Shown: positions 1 through 11,069 of the stretch, piece after piece
Layout: each line of letters starts with the position of its first letter
Numbering within the stretch: position 1 is the first letter of the stretch
Position numbers and translations under genes: made by a program
The notes under the pieces: generated by a model
Database searches by the model: none
What the model was told of the DNA's origin: nothing
What the model saw: only the letters and a program-made list of their open reading frames with translations
Assembly: GCA_027943245.1 (NCBI GenBank)
Contig: JANDJZ010000069.1
Coordinates: forward strand, 1-64,000
DNA length: 64,000 bases
Direction of reading: 5' to 3'
DNA from: Acanthamoeba sp. SK_2022b
Lineage: Eukaryota > Discosea > Longamoebia > Acanthamoebidae

Positions 1-63
1 TCGGACATGTTCAGCATCGCCAAACGAGTGGCGGGACAGGCCGGCAAAGCTTCACCCGCGTGA
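1..63 (+). CDS. Possible C-terminal end of an upstream gene
   Basis: Frame 1 is open from the window edge to a TGA at 61-63 and gives about 20 residues ending AGQAGKASPA. Codons have the G/C-ending third positions typical of genes in this window. Nothing identifies the product. If it is real, the gene runs toward the minus-strand coiled-coil gene that ends at 165, with about 100 bp between them. It could equally be chance. Confidence 0.3.
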   Translation, partial: SDMFSIAKRVAGQAGKASPA

Positions 64-164
64 TTGCGCGGCCAGCAGATGTTGTCGTCGTCGCGCACCG
101 CAGCAGTGTTCTTCACACGCACGAATAGCAGAGCGAATCTGTTTCGGCAGATACGTAAATCATG

Positions 165-654
165 TCACCAAGTCAAGTCGAAGTTGGAGGCATACTGCTG
201 CTCGACATGGCGGTGTAGGTTGGCTACGTCAGTCTTGACGGTACCGATTTCGGCACGCATGGTGCCAACCTCGGTCTCGGTGGTATCGATCTTACTCTTA
301 ATCGAACCTATCTCGGTCTCGACGCTATCGATCTTCGTCTCAACGGTACAGATCTCGGTCTTAACGGTATCAGCCACAAGGGCTTTGTCCCTAGCAGGTT
401 CTCTCTCCATCTGTTCTGCACGTGCTAGGGGATCGTGTTACATACACCAGTACCGAACAGTCATTCTGCGTATGCATACCTATGAGATCATGGATTACTT
501 TGTGTTTGTAGAGGCAAGCCTCAGCCACGGTCTTGGCCGGAACACTCGCGGCGTTTTCAGCTCGCAGCCTCTTCACCAGTCTGCAGTAATCCATCGTCTC
601 CGCCAGGTGTTCAAGCGAGGGATCAGCAGCAGGAAGAGAGAGACGGACTTCCAT
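165..654 (-). CDS. Small heptad coiled-coil protein (two exons, 141 aa)
   Basis: Two exons, complement(165..415, 480..654), joined by a 64-nt GT-AG intron (416-479) give exactly 142 codons including the stop. The start is the ATG at 652-654 (MEVRLSLPAADPSLEHL). The N-terminal half is helical (EHLAETMDYCRLVKRLRAEN). The C-terminal half is about seven consecutive 7-residue units of the type TVETKID / SVETEIG / SIKSKID, with isoleucine or valine in register, so a long parallel coiled coil is expected. No catalytic domain is visible. The gene lies about 150 bp downstream of the RasGAP-like gene, on the same strand. The function is unknown. Seven-residue units of this kind occur in oligomerising stalks (inference). 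Confidence 0.6.
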
Positions 655-802
655 CTTCGTGTGTACGCGAGCAAGTTCGTCAAAGATACAAGCTTGAACT
701 TGCCTGCGCGCAGCGTTCCTGTTTTTTCCCGCCACTTCGCGGTCCGCAAAAAAGGGGGAAAAAAGGAGATTTCCTATTCTACACAAGACCACCCAATGTG
801 GG

Positions 803-1219
803 TCATGACGAAAAGAGAGAGCCCGACTGCCGCTTGAACCCGCTAAACGGCAGGAGGGTCTTCTTCTTCTTGCTCACCGGCGCCTGCTCGGTGCTGTTGT
901 GCCGCGAGAGCACGCTCGTCTCGCCAGATGAGCCTGCGGGTGGGTTGCCTCGATGAGACAAGCCATATGGGCAAGACACGCACATGCAACAGTCCTGACA
1001 GGAGAGCGATCGTAGGGACGGACCTATTCGCTGCAAATCGTCGTCTAGCGGAAAGAGGGCCTGCTCGAGACCGTTCATCTGCTTGGCCATGAGGTCCCAC
1101 ATCATCTGTATCTCGGTCCATTCCTGCAGGGTCTGCTCGGTTGTCTTCTTCATCTCGTTGTTGTCGTTATCCCTTCGCAGCAGCTGCAGTTGTAGCTCCC
1201 TATCCGCGCCAAGGTAAGC

Positions 1220-1262
<43 letters not shown>

Positions 1263-2964
1263 ACACACACACACACGTTACCGTTTGGCCTTGATCTCCT
1301 GCTGCAGCTTGAGCTTGATGAGCCGGAGCTCGTCCTCGATCTCCTGGTTCTTCTGCCGCTGATCGGCGATCATGAGCTTGAGCAGCGACTTGGAGGGCTT
1401 GGCGCGCCGCTGGTACTGGAGCAGCTGATGCGGCGAGTGGAGCTGCGGCGGATCGCCGCCGCTGCCGCGTCGGTCGAGCAGAGCCTCACGAATGGCCAAG
1501 CGGCGATTGCCGCTGCTGCCGCCGCCGCCGTCGATGCGCTTGCGGCTGCGCTGGCGCCAGTTGACGAGCTGCACCTTCTGCCCGTACTTGGTCATGATGT
1601 ACTCGTTGATGACGTGCTGACGCTGCTTGAGCGCGAGCACGGTCTCCTGGCCCTTGAAGCTCCTGTCGAGCAGGTTGTAGAGCTTGGCCGCGAAGAGCGC
1701 CTTGTTGTTCTTGGTGAGCGCCTCGATCATGCGCTCCCGCATCGAAGCAAAGATGAAGAAGAACAGGTTGTCGTCGTTCCACTCGTTGCCGTTCTGGAAC
1801 AGCGCTCCCATGCGGCCGCCCTCGCCAAACGTGTCCAGGTAGGCCCTCGAACTATAACCGTGTCAAAAAAAATATATGTATAATAATTAGACAATCAATA
1901 TAGAACAAAAATAAAAATAAAACAAACCAAAACAATAATGGCAGTACCTGTTCTTGGCCTTGGACGACTTCTTGTTCTCGCCCGACGAACGACTGGAGAG
2001 GGCGGCCACCAGATTGCCCACCTTTTCACGTAGTCTGATCACCGCCTCGTTTGACTCGGAGTGATTGAGGAAGGCCAGCGGGTCGTCCTCGTCTTCGATC
2101 GTGAACCGCGACGCCAGGCACGACGAGCCCTGGAAAAAAAAAGAGAGAAAGAAAACGAAAGAGAAAAGAGAACATAGAGGCGGTTGAGAGAGACGAACGC
2201 ACAAAACAAACGCAACGCAACCAGGGCGAGGCGAGAGAGGGATGGGCTACCCGAGCGATGATGGTCAGGAAATGTCGCCCGATAAAGTCCAACGAGTAGC
2301 CATCTGATGTCTCAGCACAACGCGGATACAGGTGAGCAAAGGCCAAGCTATCCGAGGATGACGATGATGACGACGGCGATGACGATGAGGATGATGGAAC
2401 GCACCGGCGTTGAAGTTGGGTATGGCGGTCTCACATGTGATGAATGCGGGACGCAGGAGGCATGAGAAGAAGAGTCGCGCCACGATGAGGGCCGCCAGCT
2501 CCGGGTTCAGTTTGGCCATCTCGGCGTGGGCCAGGATCAGCACGAACCTGACCTCTCTGCAACAGCACAGCAGCAAAAAGTATTAAGTCCTGATGGCCGG
2601 AAAGGTTGGAGGATTCGGGGGAGATCACGTACTGAGGAATGATGGACGCCGAGGCCGCCAATCCCTCGACAGCCTCCAGCAGACACTCCAGGATGAGCTC
2701 CTGTCGCATAAAGTCGCCGGCCGGAAGCGCGATGGCCTCCAACCGTTCCTCTGCGACAACGCGGCCACTTAGAAACTCCGCCAGCCAGCCAGCCAGCGTG
2801 GGGGGTTGTGCGATTGTGGGCGAGGCAGGTACCGGTGGTGAGCCTGAGAATGATCGGCCGCACGCAAGCGCCGAGAAAGCTCTGCGAATGCAGCATGAAC
2901 CAGCTCGTGAGCACGTGCATCGCCATCCCCGATTGCAGCTCAAACCAGCTCTTTCCGCGCACTG

Positions 2965-3047
<83 letters not shown>

Positions 3048-4533
3048 TCAACGGTGGCCCATGGGGGCAAAAGAGAAAAGGCCGTACGCTTGGAGCACAT
3101 GTCGATCTCCCGCTGGATGGCCCACATGAGCAGGTTTTGGTCCCGGCCGCAGCCGTCGAAGACGGAGACCAGCGCCGCGGCGAGCTCGGGTCTCAGCGCC
3201 GATGGCAGAATCTCTTCCATCGCATTCACTATCTCCAGACCCGGCGACACCAGCAACTACACACACACGCAACACGCAACACGCAACACGCAACACGCAA
3301 CACGCAACACGCAACACGCAACACGCAACACGCAACACGCAACACGCAACACGCACCCGCTTAGAGACGCCGTGACCACGATCACCACCACGCCCACCAC
3401 GACCAACAGGGCATGTACCCGGTGAAGTTTCTCCTCGGGCCCGGCGTCGACGGGAGTGAAGAGTTCGCCGCCGTGGAGAGTGTGATACCGCGAGTCGTCG
3501 CGCGTCGCCATCTTCCGCAGGTTGAGGAAGGGCACCGCGCCGGGATCGCTGCCGTTGGCCGCGCCGCCGATCTCGCCGCTGCAGGCGGCAACGATGCGGC
3601 CCTGTCGTATGATGGGATGCGGCGAGCCCGAGGCCGGCGCCGAATTGGAACACGCCACGGAGAAGGCGCGCTTGCGCGGTGTGACGTTTTCGCTCTCGGC
3701 CGGCTCGGAGGGGTCGGGCGCCGACGCCCCGAGGTCGGAGGTCTTCTTTCTCGCGATCGCCAGCGGCGCCACAAGCGACTACAAAAAACACGATATACCG
3801 CGCCCATATGTGCATGTGAGCACGTTAGTGTGTGCAAAGCGTGGAAGTGAGGAGGCGGTTACCTGTCGAGGAGACGGTGAAGGAGACAGGGCGTGCCATT
3901 CTCCTGATAAAATTCAATAAATAAATAAATTTCAAAAAGGAGAAAAATGATAGCGCATGCCCTGTTTATGAAATTAAATTCAATATTTATATATTTTTTA
4001 AACGTGTGATTAAAGTAATGAATAAAAAGAAGGGACGAAAGGGTACCGGTGGCTGGGAGCTTGCCGAGCTCGCGCGACTTGCGCTTCTCAAAGGAGAGGC
4101 GCTTGAGAAAGCCGGGCGCTCGCTCTCTGCCGCCCCCATTCTCGCTACTCTCCTTGAGCACCTCGCCGACCGTGTCCTTCAGCACCACGCTGTTGCTCCG
4201 CTTAGCCGTGCCCCTCTGCGCCTCGGCCGCCTCCCCGTCCTCTCCATTTGTCGACACGTGTTCGTCGACACTTCGTCGCGGCTGCAGTTCGCTGGCGAGG
4301 TCGTCGGCCTCCCAGCTGCGTCCTCGGTCGCGGTCGGCCTTCTCCTTACGTTTCTTGAGCAGCCCACGAGGGCTCCCCCTCGCCGGCCGTGCTCGTCGTT
4401 CGTCGCTCTCGTTGCCGCCCCCGTTGCCATTTGCGTTGGCGGACGACGAGTCGGCACCGGAGGAAGCGCGGAGGCGTGCGGCAAGGAGAGGGTTGGTGAC
4501 GACCACCATCGCCTCCTTCCCCGCGCCTTGCAT
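803..4533 (-). CDS. RasGAP-fold domain protein (11 exons, 875 aa)
   Basis: Exons: complement(803..1199, 1282..1851, 1948..2129, 2251..2303, 2435..2556, 2633..2750, 2833..2961, 3088..3256, 3419..3778, 3863..3903, 4047..4533). All junctions are GT-AG and the sum is 876 codons. The start MQGAGKEAMVVV is at 4533. The first 300 or so residues are Ser/Arg-rich and probably disordered. A RasGAP-like helical domain follows: LLMWAIQREI, then FELQSGMAMHVLTSWFM, SFLGACVRPIILRL, LLRPAFIT and SLDFIGRHFLTIIA, the order seen in neurofibromin/p120GAP families. Helical sequence (MRERMIEALTKNNKALF) and coiled coil (EIEDELRLIKLKLQQEIK) come after it. The usual Arg-finger and FLR arginines are not evident, so GAP activity is uncertain. 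A role in small-GTPase signalling is inferred from the fold only. Confidence 0.7.
1224..1276. repeat. (CA)n microsatellite in RasGAP-like intron
   Basis: About 26 CA units with one interruption fill most of the 82-nt intron between the last two exons. In the transcript it reads (UG)n, starting a few bases after the 5' splice site. Confidence 0.9.
2965..3047. repeat. Compound (CA)n(GA)n microsatellite in RasGAP-like intron
   Basis: About 28 CA units followed by about 13 GA units occupy most of the intron 2962-3087. In the transcript this is (UC)n(UG)n directly before the 3' splice site, so it can act as the pyrimidine tract (inference). Confidence 0.9.
3265..3357. repeat. Heptamer minisatellite (ACACGCA)n
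   Basis: About thirteen perfect 7-bp units fill the intron between exons 3 and 4 of the RasGAP-like gene. The perfect array means length polymorphism is likely. Confidence 0.9.
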
Positions 4534-4823
4534 TGTTGTGGCGAAGAGAAAAAGAGAGAACCAGGGAAAGGGGGGGGGCGCGAAGAGCGAAAGCGACAGA
4601 GCACGAAGCTTCGCTCTTGGGGAAGGACAAGAACGAAGAGAGAAGGTAGATGGATGGATCGAGCAGTGGTTGGGGAGTTTAATCGAACACGAAAATCGGC
4701 TGTGTGCAAAATAGCTGGGTGGATACCGCGAGACAGGATACGGAGCACGAGAGGCATATTTCTAATTCCAGAAGCGACAGGAGCACCCGGCTGTTGTTTG
4801 ATGTCGCCAGGGAAGAGGGGTGG

Positions 4824-6334
4824 TTACTTGATGTCGAAGACCACGGCCGTGTTGGCGACCTTGTAGCGCGTGTTCACGATCGCCGCATTGATGAACGTCG
4901 AGTCCCTCTGCTTCACCACGCCGTACCTAAGGTACAATGTGAAGCAAAGAGTAAGGGTCTGGGGCGACCGCGAGGGACGATCCGGTTGTTACCCGCTATG
5001 AATGTGTCCGAAGCAATGCACCACAGGTTTGATGCGCTTGAAGACCGCGTCGGAGAGCTGAGCGCAGCCGGCGTGAGCGCCGTGGTACGTCTGATCGCGC
5101 ACCTTGTGAGGCGGCCCGTGCGTGATGAGCACGTCCACGCCCGTGGGCACCTTGGCCCACGCCGCCCTGAGTCCCGCGTCGTCAGGGAGCATGAACGCCC
5201 AGTCGTGGTAGTACGGTACCCTGCGAAGTCCGAGATATGCGCCAAAACACGTAATTGATAAATAAACTCATAAACCAATAAAAATATCAATGAGACTACG
5301 AGCGCACCAGGGCGAGCCCCAGACCTTGATGCCCCTGATATCGCACAGGTCGTCTTCGAGGTAGGTGCACACGTCCTGCAGTCGTTGCTTGAGCTCCCGA
5401 TGGCGCTCTACCTTCTCCGTGTGGAAACGCCAGTGGTGTCGCTCATAGAACTCAGAGTGCATCAGCACGTCGTGATTACCTGTATCAAGTTCATCATTCC
5501 GAGCTCAGCAGGCGAGACACCTCATACCTGAGGCGTACCAGCGACCACGATCTTGTAGGTGTAGGGCTGGTCTTGCAGCCACTCGGTGAAGTCCACCAGC
5601 TCCTTCTCCTTGCAGCTCAGACTGAAGTCGCCCGCTGTGTTTAAGAAGCAACCAAATCACACACAGACATACACAACGGCGAGTGAGTGGCGAGTGAGTG
5701 CTTGACGAAGTCAAAGCCCTTTTTTCATTGGAGGGCAGTGCGCACAGTGAACCAGCACGTCGCCTGCCGGTAGGTCGAGCAAGCGGTGCTTGTTGTGGGT
5801 GTCGGAGATGCACACGAAGCGAGTGGCACCCTCTGGCGCGGGCGGGATGGGCTTCCTCTTCTTCTGGCCCACCGTCCCCACGTTCCACACCTTCACCTCC
5901 CTCTTCGGCGGCCCTGCCGACAAGCTGCCAGACCTGTGGGGCGGATGCCACCCTCCGCCCATCATGCTCGTGAGCTCGTCATCGTCCTCGCTCTCCTCTT
6001 CATCCTGCTGCGCCACATCCTGGTCGCTCTCGCTCTCGTCGCTATCCTCCTTGTCGTCGTCGTGCGTGGTCTTCCTCACGGCTTCCCCGGAGGCAGAGCT
6101 CGGAGGTCGCCAGGGCGGCACGCGCTCGTGGACTGCGAGGTCCGGCGGAAGCGAGGCAGAGCCCGCGCACAAGGGACACGGCTCGGGCACGTAGAGGTGC
6201 CAGCCACACCCCTGGCAACGCCACAGCGGTGTCTTCACCCCCTTCTTCACCTCGCTGCCCTGAGCCCCGCCACCTGGCCGCCTGTTCTCGCCACCAACGC
6301 CGGTCGCAGCGTGGTCTTGCTCGCTGGACTCCAT
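4824..6334 (-). CDS. MPPED/239FB-type metallophosphoesterase with N-terminal zinc ribbon
   Basis: Exons complement(4824..4926, 4993..5220, 5308..5479, 5539..5634, 5746..6334) are GT-AG and sum to 396 codons (395 aa). Calcineurin-like phosphoesterase motifs appear in order: FVCISDTHNKHRLLDLP (D-x-H), LVHSGDF (GD), VVAGNHD (GNHD), LITHGPP (GHxx-type) and HCFGHIHSGYG (GHIH). All metal-binding residues are present. Vertebrate MPPED1/2 proteins share this arrangement, with substrates poorly defined (cyclic nucleotides for some). The N-terminal 130 or so residues add a CxxC...CxxC ribbon (CQGCGWHLYVPEPCPLC) and an acidic DDDKEDSDESES tract not found in typical MPPED proteins. I chose the ATG at 6334. 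The frame stays open to 6427, so a longer N-terminus is possible. Confidence 0.85.
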
Positions 6335-7203
6335 GTTGGTCACTTGCTGCACCCGCGCCTCAATGCACTCCTTCAGAAATCGAACAGAAAAGCTTCCCCT
6401 AAAGTAAGGTATGAAGAAAATCGTCATTTTTTTATTATCAGTTATTATTCATGAATTCTCCAGCAAGCCAAACCTCCCACAACAAAACAAATGAGCCTGT
6501 TCTGGCGCTAAGCCGACCAACGGAGTGGGTGGCCGAAACACCGAGTGGAAGTGGGTATGTTGTCCCCAGCTCCATCTTTCAATCTCGCCCCAGCAACAAT
6601 TTCGTTCAAATCTTGTCTGGCCTTGAAAAACCATATTCAAATATACTGTCTTCCCCGTCTCACATTAATGCTATTGGGCATATAATTGTGACCACTTGCC
6701 GCAACTCCAACCGAGATAAAGGGCCTGGAATTGTTTTTCTGATTTTTCGCCTCTTTTACGTTTGGTCGTGCGCGATAGGGCAGCGCTCGGAAATTTCGTT
6801 GAAGCCTGATTTCTTACTGGTCCTTGCTCGTCGCTGTCGCACGGGACGGCAACCAAGCCCAAGAGATCCAACGGCTCTAGCAGGCCGCTGCTGTTGGTAA
6901 GTTCTACGGGCCCTCTGTGCCCATGCCGTGCGACCGTGATCGGCGCCGACCAACCATGGGTGTGGGCTAGAGCACCGCGAAAAGCCGGCTGGAAGAGACC
7001 GGATGCCGCCCGCGACCAATGTATTTAAGGGCCGCACTCAGTGCCCATATCTTCACCTCTCCCAAGCAGCAGCCACAGCAACAACTACAGCCCTCTGCCA
7101 ACGCCCTGCTCAAGCAGCAGCACCAAATCAAGGCTCTCTATCGCAAGGGAATCCAGGACCAACGATCACCAACTCCAGCTCCAGCTCTAGCATCATCACC
7201 ACC
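6335..7203. other. Divergent intergenic region (869 bp)
   Basis: It separates the minus-strand metallophosphoesterase gene from the plus-strand CAA gene and must hold both promoters. Base composition is more AT-rich than the flanking exons from about 6400 to 6800. Open frames here (6451-6900 on +) show no recognisable domain or codon bias. The right end holds a TATA-like element and the 5' leader of the CAA gene. Confidence 0.6.
7021..7028 (+). promoter_or_regulatory. TATA-like element of the first CAA gene
   Basis: GTATTTAAGG lies about 180 bp before the ATG at 7204 and is followed by a CA/AG-rich leader. The position fits a core promoter with a leader of about 150 nt. This rests on sequence resemblance only. 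Confidence 0.45.
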
Positions 7204-10200
7204 ATGAAGAGCGCGCAACTTGCATTGTGCGTCGTCCTCGTGGGCCTCTGCGCCAGCTTCGCTGCCGCGCAAACCTGCCCTCCGTCGTTCTTCGGCTCGG
7301 CTTCGGCCTACAACGTGTTCCTCCTCGGCGGCGGCTCCGCTGCCAACACCTTTGATCTCACCAACGGCGACGTTGAGGGTCGCGTGGCCAGCAACGGCAA
7401 CTTCCGCGCCGTCAACGCCGGCGTCGGCACTCGCCTCGGCACCTGCGACGCGTCCACTCCCACCGCCATCATCGGCGGGTATGTCAGCCCTCTTTGCTCT
7501 CTCAAGCCTGAGCCTTTTCACTCACTGATGTGTTTGGTTGTCTCTGTTGCAGCTCTGACTCGTCGGTGAGCTTCTCCGGCGGTCTCCAGTGCGGTTCGCT
7601 CGTCACCGAGAGCTCGGCCACCATCGTCTCCCTGCCCGGCTTCGCCAACGGCCAGCTCGTGCAGGGCAACGTGGCCAGCATCACCGGCGTCGACTTTGCC
7701 GCGGCCAAGACCGAGCTCCAGGCCCAGGCCTCGTCCCTCTGCTCCGCCGGCGGCGTCGCCGCTGGCGTGTCCAACGGCGCCATCACCCTGACCGGCACCA
7801 GCGCTGCCTCGCAGGCCTTCACCGTCAACGTGGCCGACCTCAACGCGGCCTCGTCTCTCACCCTCACCGTGCCCGACGCTTCGGCCGTCGATCAGGTGGT
7901 GGTCAACATCGTGGGCTCGGGCGCCATCAACGCGGGCGGCTTCCAGACCTTCCTCAACGGGGTGAGCTCCGGCCTCGTGACCTACGTGGTGTGCGAGGCG
8001 CCCACGGTGTCGCTCAAGAACTTTGGCCTCTACGGCAACCTGTTTGCGCCTTCGTCGGCCGTCACCATCGAGAACGCGCAGCTGCTCGGCAACGTGGTGG
8101 CTCTCTCCTTGAACGGCGTGGGCAGCGGCGAGGTGCACGTGCCCACCTGCCCCACTCCCGGCGCGTCGCCCTCGGCTTCGCCCGCTGCTTCGGCTTCGGC
8201 TTCGCCCTCGGCCTCCGCTTCCCCCTCGTCGTCGGCCTCGCCCTCGGCTTCTGCCTCCCCCTCGTCGTCGGCTTCGCCCTCGGCCTCCGCTTCTCCCTCG
8301 TCGTCGGCTTCGCCCTCGGCCTCCGCTTCTCCCTCGTCGTCGGCCTCCCCCTCGGCCTCCGCTTCCCCCTCGTCGTCGGCCTCGCCCTCGGCTTCGGCCT
8401 CCGTCTCGCCCGCCGCGTCCCCGTCTTCGTCGGCCTCGCCCTCGTCGTCGCCCTCGGCTTCCGCCTCCGCCTCTCCCGCGGCTTCGGCTTCGGCTTCCCC
8501 CTCGTCGTCGGCTTCGCCCTCGGCTTCCAACTCCCCCTCGCCCTCGGCCTCGAACTCGCCTTCGCCGTCGGCCTCCAACTCGCCCTCGCCGTCGGCCTCG
8601 CCTTCCGCCCCGGCCTCGCCCTCGCCCTCCACGATCGTGTCGACTCCTCAGCCCTCGTCGTCGCCCTCGGCGTCGCCCCTGCCCTCGCCCTCGGCCACCC
8701 CGCTGTGCCCGGCTCCCCTGTTCGGCGCCAACGTCTCGGCCTACAACGTCTTCCTGTTCGGTCGCGAGGGCGCCAACTACACCTTTGACCTGACCAGCGG
8801 CGACGTCGAGGGCCGCGTGGCCACCAACGGCAGCCTGCGCGCCATCAGCTTCGGCGTCGGCTCGCGCATCGTCCCGTGCAACGCCTCCGTGCCGTCGGTC
8901 ATCGTCGCCGGCGAGAACGCCACCATCGAGTTCCAGGGCGGCATCCAGTGCGGCACCCTCGTCGCCGAGAACTCGGCCGACCTCATCTCCCTGCCCGGCT
9001 TCGCCAACGGGCGTCCCGTCTTGGGCAGCGTGCAGAACATCACGGGCGTCAACTTCACCGCCGAGGCCGAGCAGCTCAACGCCACGGCCAACGCTCTCTG
9101 CGCTGCTGGCGGCGTCGCCGCCACCGTGTCGCCGTGGAGGGAGATCTCGTTCACGAGCACGAGCACCAACGCCTCGCAGGCCTTCACCGTCAACGCCTCC
9201 GACATCAATGTCGCCTCGTCGGCCACCTTCAGCTTCCCCAACGCTTCCGCCGTCACGAGCGTGGTGGTGACCATCCTCGGCAACGAGAGCCTCACCTTCA
9301 CCAACTTCGCCATCAACAACGGCGGCGTGCCTGGCGCCTACATCACGTACGTGGTGTGCTCGTCGGAGCAGGTGACCGTGCGCGGCTTCGGTCTCGAGGG
9401 CAACCTGCTGGCCTTCAACTCGTCGCTCACCGTGGAGAACGGCCAGATCGTCGGCAACGTCGTCGCGCAGACCCTGAACGGCAGCGGCGGCGGTGAGGTG
9501 CACGTGCCCGTGTGCCCCACTCCCGTGCCCTCGCCCTCGGCATCGCCCTCCGCCTCGCCCTCGAGCGTGCCGGCCTCCCCCTCGCCCTCCACGATCGTGT
9601 CGACCCCTCAGCCCTCGTCGTCGCCCTCTAGCTCGCCGTCGGCTTCCGCCTCGCCCTCGCCTTCCGCGTCGCCCTCGTCGTCTCCTTCCGCGTCGGCCTC
9701 CCCCTCGTCGTCGCCCTCGGCCTCGCCCGCCGCTTCGGCTTCTGCCTCCCCGTCGGCCTCGCCCTCGGCTGCCGCTTCCGCGTCTGCTTCCCCGGCGGCC
9801 TCGGCCTCGGCCTCCCCGTCGGCATCGCCCTCCAGCTCGGCTTCGCCCTCGGCCTCAGCTTCGGCTTCCCCGTCGGCCTCGGCCTCTCCCTCTGCCTCCC
9901 CGTCGGCCTCGCCTTCGCTGTCGCCCTCTCCCTCGGCCTCGGCCTCTCCCTCTGCCTCCCCGTCGGCTTCCCCGTCGGCTTCCCCGTCGGCTTCCCCGTC
10001 GGCTTCCCCGTCGGCTTCCCCGTCGGCTTCCCCGTCGGCTTCCCCGTCGGCTTCCCCGTCTGCCTCCCCCTCGGCTTCGCCTTCGACTCCTCCCTCGTGC
10101 CCGCCTTCGTTCTTTGGCGGCGCCGCGGCCTACAACGTGTTCCTCTCCGGCAACTCCGACAGGGAGTTCGCCCTCAACATGACCAACGGCGACGTGTGGG

Positions 10201-11069
10201 GCAAGGTGGCCGTCGACGGCAGCGTCTTCGCGCGCAGCTTCGGCATCGGCACCAGGCTCACCTGCAGCGGTGACGCTGCCAACCAGGCCACCCTCATCGC
10301 GTACGCCGACCCTCTCCCTCTCCCCCTTACCCTTTCTCTTCATCGGTCGACATATCTCACACGCTTCTCGTTCTTCAAACGCAACAGTTCGGGCTCGACC
10401 GTCGACATCTCTGGCGAGATCCAGTGCGGCAACCTCGTGACCCCCGCCTCCACCCAGGTGACTGGTGTGTCGTTCCGCAACGGCCAGGCCATCACCGGCG
10501 ACATCGCCTCCATCACCGGTACGCTCGCCTCTGGTTCGAGCTGGCCGCCGCCCGCACCGCTGCTGACCACCCCTCTCTTTTCTTTGCTATGCGTAGGCGT
10601 CAACTTTGGCGCTATCGAGTCCGCTCTCTCTTCGGCCTCCAGCTCTCTGTGCAGCGCTGAGGGCACCGCCGCCACCGTGGGCTCCGGCAACCGCGTTACC
10701 TTCGCCGGCTCCAGCAGCGCCTCGCAGACCTTCACCATCACCACCTCCCAGCTGGCCGCCGCCTCGTCGATCCGCTTCGCCTTTGATGACGCCTCGGCCG
10801 TCCAGCAGGTCGTGGTCAACGTCATCGGCAGCGACGCCGCCGACTTCTCGGGCTTCGACACCGACCTTGGCGGTCTGTCGAACGGGCTCATCACGTGGAA
10901 CATCTGCTCGGCGACGAGCGTCACCGTCAGCGCATTCAACTTCCAGGGCAACCTGCTGGCGCCGCTGGCCGACGTGACCATCTCCAACGCGCAGATCAAC
11001 GGCAACGTGGCCGCGCGCACGCTGACGAGCACCGGCAGCGGCGAGGTCCACCTCCCCCAGTGCCCTTAA
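7204..11069 (+). CDS. Secreted protein with three choice-of-anchor-A domains (Jonah-type cyst-wall lectin)
   Basis: join(7204..7478, 7553..10300, 10388..10518, 10597..11069); GT-AG introns; 1208 aa. A signal peptide (MKSAQLALCVVLVGLCASF) precedes the first of three homologous domains. Each domain opens CPxxFG...AYNVFL.G and DLTNGDVEGRVA, continues with LQCGSLV, SLPGFANG, LTVPDASAV and VVVNIVG, and ends NLLAPSS, QLLGNVVA, GEVHVPTCP. The domains are joined by two linkers of about 180 residues composed of Ser, Ala and Pro (SPSASAS repeats). Known of the family: CAA-domain 'Jonah' proteins of Acanthamoeba sit in the cyst wall and bind cellulose. Wall location here is inferred. The domain starts carry introns at equivalent positions to the paralogue at 19556-24294. 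The linker codons use TCG/TCC/CCC/GCC almost exclusively. Confidence 0.9.
8160..8690 (+). repeat. Ser/Pro/Ala low-complexity linker 1
   Basis: Repeats of about 30 bp, encoding SASPSSSASPSA-type units, join CAA domains 1 and 2. The bias towards TCG and GCC codons keeps five frames largely open. The tract should be prone to replication slippage. Confidence 0.85.
9530..10090 (+). repeat. Ser/Pro/Ala low-complexity linker 2
   Basis: This is the second SPSAS linker. Its end (about 9958-10075) is a near-perfect 12-bp tandem array of TCCCCGTCGGCT encoding SPSA about ten times. Confidence 0.85.

Noticed and set aside
391..792. Extension of the small coiled-coil protein to 792
   Set aside because: The frame's first codon at 792 is GTG; the ATG at 654 gives a two-exon model in exact codons.
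2947..3047. Cys/Val and Thr/His repeat peptides in frames across (CA)n and (GA)n tracts
   Set aside because: They are simple-sequence translations inside introns with mapped splice sites.
3265..3357. Heptamer array as a possible CRISPR or regulatory array
   Set aside because: There are no spacers, the units are 7 bp and contiguous, and it sits inside an intron.
6451..6900. 149-residue plus-strand frame in the divergent intergenic region
   Set aside because: There is no domain, no codon bias, AT-rich composition, and it overlaps the required promoter space.
7518..9503. 661-residue minus-strand open frame and several other long frames opposite the CAA genes
   Set aside because: They exist because the TCG/GCC/CCC-rich Ser-Pro-Ala linkers lack stops in most frames. 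The products are Arg/Gly/Glu runs with no domain, and the plus-strand reading has signal peptide, conserved domains and matching introns.
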